Assembly (NCBI GenBank): GCA_008363215.1
Contig: RHKP01000011.1
Span: 145,689-209,688 of the forward strand
DNA length: 64,000 nucleotides
Source: Cyanobacteria bacterium CYA
Lineage (GTDB): Bacteria; Planctomycetota; Phycisphaerae; Phycisphaerales; UBA1924
Direction of reading: 5' to 3'
Below, piece by piece: positions 55,385 through 64,000 of the stretch (position 1 is its first letter; each line of letters begins with the position of its first letter). The translations under genes were made by a program, and so were the position numbers. The notes below the pieces were generated by a model. That model was not told where the DNA came from. It made no database searches and saw only the letters and a program-made list of their open reading frames with translations.

Positions 55385-55658
55385 CCCTCCGCCACTTGAA
55401 GCGGCCGGACATGGCCGACGACGGAGGCAACGAGGCGAAGGCGGGTTGATCCTGCCGGAGTTTCGACCACATTGACAACCGGAAAAGAACGAGTGGACAT
55501 CTCTCCTTCCGAGAGGGAGAGGTGACGAGTATCTCGAATGCGTGCGGCGGGCGTCCGGAGAGTGATCTCTGGATTTCAGACGAGCATGGGCGGGCACGTC
55601 CATGTGGAGGTCTGAACTGAGCACCGTCCGGAGGCTGCGCATGCGGCATCCGGTAGGT

Positions 55659-58271
<2,613 letters not shown>

Positions 58272-58387
58272 TCCTACCAGACGCCGCATCACGCACGCGG
58301 CGAGATACACGTTTGCGGGTTCACACCCCGCTCCACTCGTTCTTCCGGCACACTCGCCGGGGGTGGTGAAAACCGCCTCCGGAATTT

Positions 58388-58493
58388 GTCGGTGACCATA
58401 GGACTGGGGAAACACCTGTTCCCATCCCGAACACAGCAGTTAAGCCCAGTCCGCCGATGATACTGCTCAGCGGGAAAGTAGGTCATCGCCGAC
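58388..58493 (+). rRNA. 5S ribosomal RNA
   Basis: About 106 nt. GTCGGTGACC at the 5' end pairs with GGTCATCGCCGAC at the 3' end. The body holds CACCTGTTCCCATCCCGAACAC, the conserved loop B/C sequence, and later CAGTTAAGCCC and GGGAAAGTAGG. It lies 116 bases after the 23S. Confidence 0.95.
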
Positions 58494-58499
58494 GCTTGG

Positions 58500-58538
58500 G
58501 CCCCTCGAGTTCAGCACTCGAGGGGCTCACTTGTTTTT
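58500..58538 (+). terminator. Terminator of the rRNA unit
   Basis: A perfect 11-bp stem (58500-58510 with 58516-58526, loop TCAGC) is followed by TCACTTGTTTTTCT. It closes the 23S-5S transcript seven bases after the 5S. Confidence 0.93.
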
Positions 58539-58635
58539 CTCCCTGTCCATCGACCTCCGCCTCCGGCGTGAGCAGACCACGCCGTTGATCGCTTTCACAG
58601 GACGGGTCTTTGCGCCTCTCTGGAAGGAAGCGACC

Positions 58636-58977
58636 ATGACGGAGCAGAAGTTCTTTTGCAGAAGCCGCGAGGATGCCCGCAAACAGGCGCTCGCCTGGCT
58701 CGAGGGGCGAGGGGGCGCCTGGGGCGGTGCCTCCAAGCCCAGGGAAGGAAAGTGGGGTGCCGATGGCGCTGAAGTCGGCGTAACCGTGACGGACGGCTCG
58801 CACCGCGTCATCCGCGAAGACTGGGACAACATCAAGGGCCCGCACTTCAATGTCAGTGCCGGCAAGGACGGCGAGAAGGCGGCCTTTTGCTATCCGCTGT
58901 CCGAAGACCGGGTCAAAGAGAAGCGCATATCGGAGAAGATGAGGGCGCGTCAGCGCCCCCGCAACGAACAGCGCTGA
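58636..58977 (+). CDS. Small protein of unknown function
   Basis: 113 aa from the ATG at 58636, with GGAAGGAAG upstream. No signal peptide or membrane helix. The middle (D-G-S-H-R-V-I-R-E-D-W-D-N-I-K-G-P-H-F-N-V) has a compact HxN-like look and is followed by G-K-D-G-E-K-A-A-F-C-Y-P, recalling C-terminal domains found in some polymorphic toxins and prophage proteins, but I cannot name a family. The C-terminus is a basic helix. Stand-alone gene just after the rRNA terminator. Confidence 0.65.
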   Translation: MTEQKFFCRSREDARKQALAWLEGRGGAWGGASKPREGKWGADGAEVGVTVTDGSHRVIREDWDNIKGPHFNVSAGKDGEKAAFCYPLSEDRVKEKRISEKMRARQRPRNEQR

Positions 58978-59018
58978 GATTCTCGAATCGACGGATTCAC
59001 CTCGAAGAGCGGGGCAGG

Positions 59019-61301
59019 TCAGGCGCCTTGGATGAGTTGCAGCAGCAACTCCACGTCCGCCACATCCAGCGCGCCGTCAGTATTCAGGTCGGCCGACATC
59101 TCACCGCCCGCGAACGCCCGCAGGAAACTCTGCACATCGTAGAAGTTGATCGTTCCGTCGGCGTTGAAATCGCCGCTCTCATCCACCACGCGCAACACCA
59201 GCGACGGCATCAACTCCACGCGCCGTTCACCCGCGTCGGCACTGATGACCACCCGATCCGTTCCGGCCGAGTCTCCCGCGCTCAGGTAGACGCGGTAGTT
59301 CCCCGCTCCCAGGTTGTCGATTGACTCAACCGTCGACACGCCGTCCGAGTTCGGCCCGGGCTGGACGCGCAGGTTGACCTCTCCTGCGACCGGGTCGGCC
59401 TGCCAGTCGAGCAGGCGGATACTGATGACGGCCTGGCGCGTGCTGCTCGCCGGAAGCGCCATCACGTCGAGATAGGCCTGTGACTGCACGGCGTCGACCT
59501 TGCCGGTCAGGCCGGCACGCCACTGGTCAAACTGGTCGCGCAGCAGGAGCACGGGATCAGGATCGGCCTGGTTGGTATCGGCGACGTTGAGTTGCATGAA
59601 GTAGTCGCCCGCTGCGGCGCCCAGCGTTGCGGCGAAGCGCCCGGCGAAGTTGTCGCCGATGACCACACCTTGCGCCTCGGCGCTGCCGCTGATGACTTCC
59701 GGAAAGCCGTCTCCGTTCATGTCACAGGGCACACCGATGCGCGGGGCGCGGGCCACCGGGGTTTCAGGCTGCATGACAAAGTTGCCGGCATCGTTGCGAA
59801 TGATGAACAGGTTGGACTGCCCGTGGCTGATGACCGCCGGATCGAGGTCGCCGTCGTTGTCGAAGTCGGCCATCATGGCGTCGCGCCCGAGTCGATTGAG
59901 ACTGAATGTCTGCACGTTCCACCCGCCGATGCCGTCGCCGAGCATCAGGTCGGCGCGCTTGGCATTGGTCGAAACGGCCAGCAGATCGGTGTGCCCGTCC
60001 GCGTTCGCGTCACCCGCGGCGAGCGACACGACGTCCACGCCGAGTTGATGTTCGCCGTCGACGCTGATCGTGTCACCCGAGCGCACGAGGCGCACGATGC
60101 GCCCGCTTGCGTTGGCCACGTAACCCGCGCTTTGGTTGCCAGGATCGGGCGCGAACGAGCGAAGATCAGGCGTGAGCGTGGTGTGGGCGAGTTGCGCCAG
60201 TCCGCCGGCGGGCTCGAGGACGAAGACGTCCTGGCGGCCGACGACCACGATGCCGCCCATGCCGCACTGGAGATCGCGCGAACCGCCCAGCGCGCCGGGC
60301 ACCCGGTCCAGGGCCAGCGTAAAAGTTCCCGCCCCGTCGCTCTGGAACAGCCGGAGGTTGGAGTTCTGCTGGGTGAGGACGAGCAGGTCGTCGAGCCCGT
60401 CACCCGTGGCGTCGGTGGCGAGCATGGCTACAGGCTGCTGAAGTCCGGGCAGCGTGCCGGCCGGCTCGAGCATGGTGAAAGCGCCGCCGGGGAGAGTGAC
60501 ATTGCGAAGCAGAGTGATGCCGCCGGCGAAGATGGTGGCCGATGCCACGTCTGGTCGCCCGTCGGAGTCGAAGTCGATGGTGGTGATGGCGCCTGGTTCG
60601 GCGCCGATGCCGTAGACCCCGTTGGCGGCCGAAAAGTCGCCGGCCCGGGCGATGAGCATGTAGCCGATGTGGGCGCTCTTGGTGAAACTCGGAGGCGGAG
60701 AACCGCACGACTCGGGGAGCGAGGCGTTGCACGAGCAGCGCCCGTCGCCACCCATCAGGTATGCGGCTTCCATCGCCGCCATGAGTTTCTCGGGCAGGTC
60801 GCCCTGGGTGCTGATGATGGCCTGCTCGGCCAGAGCGACCACCGGCTGCCCGGTGAGCACGTTGCCCTGAACGGCGTACACGAGGTCGCCAACGTGTCCG
60901 GTGACCCCTCCGGCCCATGCTCCGGCCATGGAACCGGTGAAAGTGGCCACCTCGCCCTGAGCGTCCACGAGCCCGTACTGACGGGTCTGGTGCCCGGGGT
61001 CAAAGTTCCCGACAAGGTCGATGATCTGTTCCGGCCGGTAGCCTTCGAGCAGGCGATCACGAATGAAAGTACGGTTTTGTCCGCTGGTATCGCCATACGA
61101 CTGGGCGGTGAGTCCACCGACGCCGGTGATGAGCAGTGGAGTCAGGTCGCGGAGATCCATCCCAAATAGACACGTGGCCGACGCGACCCCGATTTCCCCT
61201 GTTCTGGTGTCCGCAATGAGAATGGACCACGTCGCCTGGGCGGAGCCGGCCGAAACGGAAAGGAGAGCAGCGGTTCCGAGTGATCGCAGGGGAAAACGCA
61301 T
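59019..61301 (-). CDS. Exported DUF1028 (Ntn-hydrolase-like) protein with FG-GAP repeats and dockerin
   Basis: 760 aa from the ATG at 61301. Signal peptide ends near S-A-Q-A-T-W, so the mature protein could start at Thr, as in self-processing Ntn hydrolases; W-S-I-L-I-A-D-T-R-T-G-E-I-G-V-A-S-A is the DUF1028 start, and Y-G-L-V-D-A-Q-G-E-V-A-T-F-T-G and Y-A-V-Q-G-N-V-L follow (about 23-190). Residues 230-560 hold FG-GAP/VCBS loops (D-F-D-S-D-G-R-P-D, D-A-N-A-D-G-H-T-D, D-F-D-N-D-G-D-L-D). The last 55 residues are a dockerin pair ending Gln-Gly-Ala rather than Gly-Cys. Activity of DUF1028 is unknown. Confidence 0.87.
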   Translation of the reverse strand: MRFPLRSLGTAALLSVSAGSAQATWSILIADTRTGEIGVASATCLFGMDLRDLTPLLITGVGGLTAQSYGDTSGQNRTFIRDRLLEGYRPEQIIDLVGNFDPGHQTRQYGLVDAQGEVATFTGSMAGAWAGGVTGHVGDLVYAVQGNVLTGQPVVALAEQAIISTQGDLPEKLMAAMEAAYLMGGDGRCSCNASLPESCGSPPPSFTKSAHIGYMLIARAGDFSAANGVYGIGAEPGAITTIDFDSDGRPDVASATIFAGGITLLRNVTLPGGAFTMLEPAGTLPGLQQPVAMLATDATGDGLDDLLVLTQQNSNLRLFQSDGAGTFTLALDRVPGALGGSRDLQCGMGGIVVVGRQDVFVLEPAGGLAQLAHTTLTPDLRSFAPDPGNQSAGYVANASGRIVRLVRSGDTISVDGEHQLGVDVVSLAAGDANADGHTDLLAVSTNAKRADLMLGDGIGGWNVQTFSLNRLGRDAMMADFDNDGDLDPAVISHGQSNLFIIRNDAGNFVMQPETPVARAPRIGVPCDMNGDGFPEVISGSAEAQGVVIGDNFAGRFAATLGAAAGDYFMQLNVADTNQADPDPVLLLRDQFDQWRAGLTGKVDAVQSQAYLDVMALPASSTRQAVISIRLLDWQADPVAGEVNLRVQPGPNSDGVSTVESIDNLGAGNYRVYLSAGDSAGTDRVVISADAGERRVELMPSLVLRVVDESGDFNADGTINFYDVQSFLRAFAGGEMSADLNTDGALDVADVELLLQLIQGA

Positions 61302-61451
61302 AGATGTTCTCTGGGAAAGCGGTGGTGCGACTCTACCACATGTTGTCGTTGCAACCAATGCCTGAGATGCGGGCAATCAAGAAGGCGGGGCGGGGGCACC
61401 GATGTTTGCCACGGGCGGAAAGTGCCCAAACGTCCGATACACTTGACGGAG

Positions 61452-61673
61452 ATGCCATCGAACGAGCCACCACGTACGGGCCTGATGCGCAATCTGGGGC
61501 GGTTCTTCGGCTATGTGGCCGCCGGCGTGCGGACCAGCCCGGCCAGGCGCGAAGTCTCGCGTGACGTGGAAGAGCGGCAGGTGGAAACCCCGACGGGGCG
61601 AGTCACGCTGCGGCGAACGGTGATCGAAGAGATCGAAGTCGAGCGCGACAAGAACGGAGAAATGGAATCATGA
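61452..61673 (+). CDS. Small acidic/basic protein of unknown function
   Basis: 73 aa from the ATG at 61452 (a GTG at 61422 is possible). The N-terminal half is amphipathic (L-M-R-N-L-G-R-F-F-G-Y-V), and the C-terminal half is a regular charged segment (V-T-L-R-R-T-V-I-E-E-I-E-V-E). I believe similar short proteins occur in other planctomycetes, without known role. It overlaps the lipoprotein gene by ATGA. Confidence 0.7.
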   Translation: MPSNEPPRTGLMRNLGRFFGYVAAGVRTSPARREVSRDVEERQVETPTGRVTLRRTVIEEIEVERDKNGEMES

Positions 61674-62158
61674 GCATCCTGCGAAAAAGCGTTTTCACGG
61701 TCTTGTGCCTGCTTGGACTGCTGGCACCCGTCGGGTGCTCGGGACAGCGGACCGCCAATGTCACGGTGTTCAACAGTTCAACTTCGGAACTGCGGGTCAA
61801 TGCCTGGGTGGCCGGGCAGGTCGACCCTAACCAGGCCGATGCCCAGTGGAACCAGACGGCGCGCGTGGTGCCGGCGGGTGGTGATACGACGTTTGCGATG
61901 TCGCGCCCCGACCCGACAGACGAGCCGGGGATCGTGCTGCGGATCGCACCGGTGGGGATTGATGAGGATCAGCCGTTCTGGATTCAACTTCAGCCGCCGG
62001 GGCCTTACTTCCTGCGCGTTCGGGGGACGGGCAGCGACCTGACGATGACGCGGGAGAACATCGACGTCGATGAGGCCGGGCGTGGGCAGGGGGGGATTCC
62101 GGCCGCTCCCGGCGAGCGCCGGTATCGCGGCACGCTGCCCCCGTGGGTGGCGCGGTAG
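61670..62158 (+). CDS. Small lipoprotein of unknown function
   Basis: 162 aa, ATG overlapping the previous stop. The lipobox L-A-P-V-G-C places the lipidated Cys near residue 23. The mature part is a single beta-sandwich-like domain (A-N-V-T-V-F-N-S-S-T-S-E-L, G-P-Y-F-L-R-V-R-G-T-G) ending in a Gly/Pro-rich tail. No family recognised. Co-expressed with the 73-aa protein. Confidence 0.75.
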   Translation: MSILRKSVFTVLCLLGLLAPVGCSGQRTANVTVFNSSTSELRVNAWVAGQVDPNQADAQWNQTARVVPAGGDTTFAMSRPDPTDEPGIVLRIAPVGIDEDQPFWIQLQPPGPYFLRVRGTGSDLTMTRENIDVDEAGRGQGGIPAAPGERRYRGTLPPWVAR

Positions 62159-62265
62159 CAGGCAACGGGGCGGACCCATCAACGTCGGAAGGCCGACATT
62201 GCCGGCGCGGAAACCGGAGTCGTGCCCGCAGGTTTGGCTTCAAGGCTGTCGCCCACCTGCTGGAA

Positions 62266-62280
62266 GCCGGTCCCACCGGC
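62266..62280. repeat. Second copy of a dispersed intergenic hairpin
   Basis: GCCGG-TCCCA-CCGGC, in the context CTGGAAGCCGGTCCCACCGGCACGGTC, resembles the hairpin near 46460. It lies in the 146-base gap before the FkbM gene. Confidence 0.4.
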
Positions 62281-62304
62281 ACGGTCTAGTGTTCGGGCTC
62301 ACCC

Positions 62305-63138
62305 ATGCCGAGCACGACTTCCCAGTCTGCGCGGGTCGTTGAACGCTTCCCGTTCTCATGGCGCGGCGGCGTTGAGCGCGTACGCCAGGTGTGGCGGGTG
62401 GCGCTGCATCCCAAGTTTCGCGGCAACGTGTGCCTTCTGCGAGCGTTCATCCCCGCCGGCGGCGGGTGCATCGACATCGGCGCCAATCACGGGCGCATGT
62501 CCATTGAACTGGCCCGGGCCGGTCATCGCGTGATGGCCTTCGAGCCGCTCGCGTTCAACCTGTGGGTGCTTCGCACGGCCACGCGGCTGAGCGGGCGCGT
62601 GCGGGTCGTGCCGACGGCTCTGGGCGATCACGACGGAGAAGCGACGATCTTCGTGCCGTTGCGGGAGGACAACCGTCCGACGCACGGGGCCGCCTTCGTG
62701 GCCGGCGACGACGCCGAGGCCATGCGCCACACGCCCGGCGCGCGCCTGGTGCGTCAGACGATCCGCATCCAGCGTCTCGACGACGTCGACCTGACGTGGC
62801 TGGGCGGCGTGAGGTTCATCAAGATTGATGTGGAAGGGCATGAGCCGGCGGTGCTGCGCGGGGCGCGGCGCGTGCTGGGCGAGCATCGCCCGACCGTGCT
62901 GATGGAGTGCTGGGCACAAGCCGGCGGCCCGGAAGCGGTGGGGCTGCTGGGCGAGATGGGTTACATGTTCTACGACCTCGACCTGGGCGAGCGAGGGCGC
63001 TGGACGGCCAACGCCGGAGAGATTGCCGGCGAACTGGAGCGTTCCGGGCGGCCTCACGACGTGCTGGCGTGGCACGCGGGCCGTGGCGAGCCGCCGGCGT
63101 TCCGCGGGAGTTTCGCATCGACGCGGTTTGGGCGCTGA
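62305..63138 (+). CDS. FkbM family methyltransferase
   Basis: 277 aa. SAM motif C-I-D-I-G-A-N-H-G (residues about 54-62) and F-E-P-L-A-F-N, then R-L-D-D-V and V-R-F-I-K-I-D-V-E-G-H-E-P-A-V-L-R-G-A, the two FkbM signature blocks. Such enzymes O-methylate sugars or small molecules; in glycan-rich bacteria they often modify surface polysaccharides. No glycan gene is directly beside it. Confidence 0.9.
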   Translation: MPSTTSQSARVVERFPFSWRGGVERVRQVWRVALHPKFRGNVCLLRAFIPAGGGCIDIGANHGRMSIELARAGHRVMAFEPLAFNLWVLRTATRLSGRVRVVPTALGDHDGEATIFVPLREDNRPTHGAAFVAGDDAEAMRHTPGARLVRQTIRIQRLDDVDLTWLGGVRFIKIDVEGHEPAVLRGARRVLGEHRPTVLMECWAQAGGPEAVGLLGEMGYMFYDLDLGERGRWTANAGEIAGELERSGRPHDVLAWHAGRGEPPAFRGSFASTRFGR

Positions 63139-63185
63139 GCACGCGGCGGCGCGCTGGCCGAATGGCCCGCGATGATCGGGATCCG

Positions 63186-63416
63186 TCAACGCCGACGGCG
63201 CGCCATGATGACTCCGGCGAATGCAAGCGCGGCGAGCGAGGCGGGCGCGGGGATGACGCGGACGGTTGCGGGCGTCACGATGAGCGATGAGCCGGAGTCG
63301 CTGTCCGTGACGTAGGTTCCTGCAACGGAGTCAGCCCACCAGGCACGCATGAAATCAACACCATCGGTTGGCGCGGGAATGAGTTCGATTGTACCTGAGT
63401 GGGTAGATGGCAGTGA
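63186..63416 (-). pseudogene. 3' fragment of a PEP-CTERM protein gene
   Basis: About 76 codons ending with the stop at 63186. The C-terminus is a PEP-CTERM signal: V-I-P-A-P-A-S-L-A-A-L-A-F-A-G-V-I-M-A and four Arg. Before it is V-D-F-M-R-A-W-W-A-D-S-V-A-G-T-Y-V. Upstream of about 63416 the same frame is only the antisense of the subtilisin-like fragment, so the signal peptide and main domain are missing. Confidence 0.75.
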
Positions 63417-64000
63417 CCCTCCCGACGGCCCGTGGTGGCATTGCCGCTCCAACGTCAACCCGCTCCGCTCCTCGCTCCATCCCATCCCGCCCGACGTCGA
63501 CTTTTGTGAGATTCTCTATCCCATTGGGACCAACGACCCCGAACCCGATCGCCTCCCCGTTCTCTCCATCGTCGCCCCCATGGCGTATGTTTTCGGCACG
63601 TTGGGTGACGGACTCGTCGGGCAAAGCAACGACGACTTCGCGATGACGGCGGATGGCACCTCATTCGTTGCGCCGCAGATCGCCGGCATCATCGAGTTGA
63701 TGCTCCGCGTCAATCCCGACCTGACGCTTGCGGAATTGAGACACATACTCGAAATCACGGCCACTGACCTCAAGGGTGAAGTCGAGCCGAACCAATTTGA
63801 GTACGTCGGCTACGACCATTTCACCGGGCACGGCCTGGTGAACGCGCGCAAGGCCGTCGAGTACACCCGCAAACACTATCTCCCCGCCGACTGGAACGGC
63901 AACGGCAACGTCGAAACTCTCGACGCTGCTCTGTACCTCACCGACTACACCAACGCCGACGCGATGACCGACCTGAATCTCGACACCATCCAGACGACCG
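63379..64000 (+). CDS. Subtilisin-like (S8) serine peptidase, 5'-truncated and cut by the window end
   Basis: An open frame of about 207 codons with a possible ATG at 63379. The catalytic-serine block is T-A-D-G-T-S-F-V-A-P-Q-I-A-G-I-I-E-L near residue 92, followed by L-A-E-L-R-H-I-L and T-G-H-G-L-V-N-A-R-K-A-V. Then comes a dockerin-like calcium loop D-W-N-G-N-G-N-V-E-T-L-D-A-A. The Asp and His blocks that should precede the Ser by about 150-250 residues are absent, since the frame opens only at 63316, after a stop. No signal peptide. So it is probably inactive, or its 5' part lies elsewhere. Confidence 0.78.
   Translation, partial: MSSIVPEWVDGSDPPDGPWWHCRSNVNPLRSSLHPIPPDVDFCEILYPIGTNDPEPDRLPVLSIVAPMAYVFGTLGDGLVGQSNDDFAMTADGTSFVAPQIAGIIELMLRVNPDLTLAELRHILEITATDLKGEVEPNQFEYVGYDHFTGHGLVNARKAVEYTRKHYLPADWNGNGNVETLDAALYLTDYTNADAMTDLNLDTIQTT

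Overview
The window reads as a chromosome segment of a high-GC planctomycete, most likely class Phycisphaerae (order Phycisphaerales). The basis is a set of secreted proteins ending in the GC-type dockerin (paired Leu-Asp-Phe-Phe-Asp-Val-Gln helices and a terminal Gly-Cys or Gly-Cys-Pro), two PEP-CTERM tails, several pseudopilin-like proteins, and a 23S-5S rRNA unit with no 16S or spacer tRNA beside it. The placement is inference from gene content; no 16S gene is present to confirm it.

Layout. 1-4.4 kb: three minus-strand exported proteins (one cut by the window edge; an EEP-fold nuclease/phosphatase-like and an FG-GAP repeat protein, both with dockerin), then a relic of a PPK2 polyphosphate kinase. 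4.8-7.1 kb: EVE, thiamine-binding and aldose-epimerase genes and a cysteine-rich membrane-anchored protein with a clear terminator. 7.4-11.2 kb: a coiled-coil membrane protein, then an ECF sigma / anti-sigma pair overlapping by one base. 11.5-15.3 kb: a pseudopilin, a secreted cyclophilin, a cyclodeaminase-like protein, a methyltransferase and a cysteine-cluster protein. 15.4-23.1 kb: a surface-glycan block with four genes matching the WbpA-WbpB-WbpE-WbpD route to a diacetylated glucuronic acid nucleotide sugar, a GT4 glycosyltransferase and an MsbA-like ABC exporter. 23.3-28.9 kb: Nudix protein, M28-PDZ peptidase, single-chain glycine decarboxylase. 29.2-37.4 kb: a beta-glucan utilisation locus with two divergent operons: lipoprotein glycosidase plus GH16 laminarinase on one side; pseudopilin, LacI regulator and a sugar ABC importer without its ATPase on the other. 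37.7-46.4 kb: large exported proteins, an NAD-dependent epimerase, a small membrane protein, a family-4-type uracil-DNA glycosylase and a PEP-CTERM protein. 46.5-49.3 kb: copper-binding-type lipoprotein, a basic small protein, a Memo-family protein and a small membrane protein.

49.3-55.3 kb holds a three-gene PilM-like operon behind an unusually structured, repeat-rich leader. 55.3-58.5 kb is the rRNA unit with its own sigma70-like promoter and a strong terminator; its 23S gene appears to lack roughly 170-190 nt of domain IV that I regard as universally conserved, the most striking anomaly here. 58.6-63.1 kb carries a small unknown protein, a DUF1028/FG-GAP/dockerin protein, a small two-gene operon and an FkbM methyltransferase. 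At about 63.4 kb the 3' end of a PEP-CTERM gene and the 3' part of a subtilisin-like protease gene meet head to head, both without their 5' halves, which looks like a rearrangement or assembly breakpoint.

All family assignments are by reading motifs; no database search was run.
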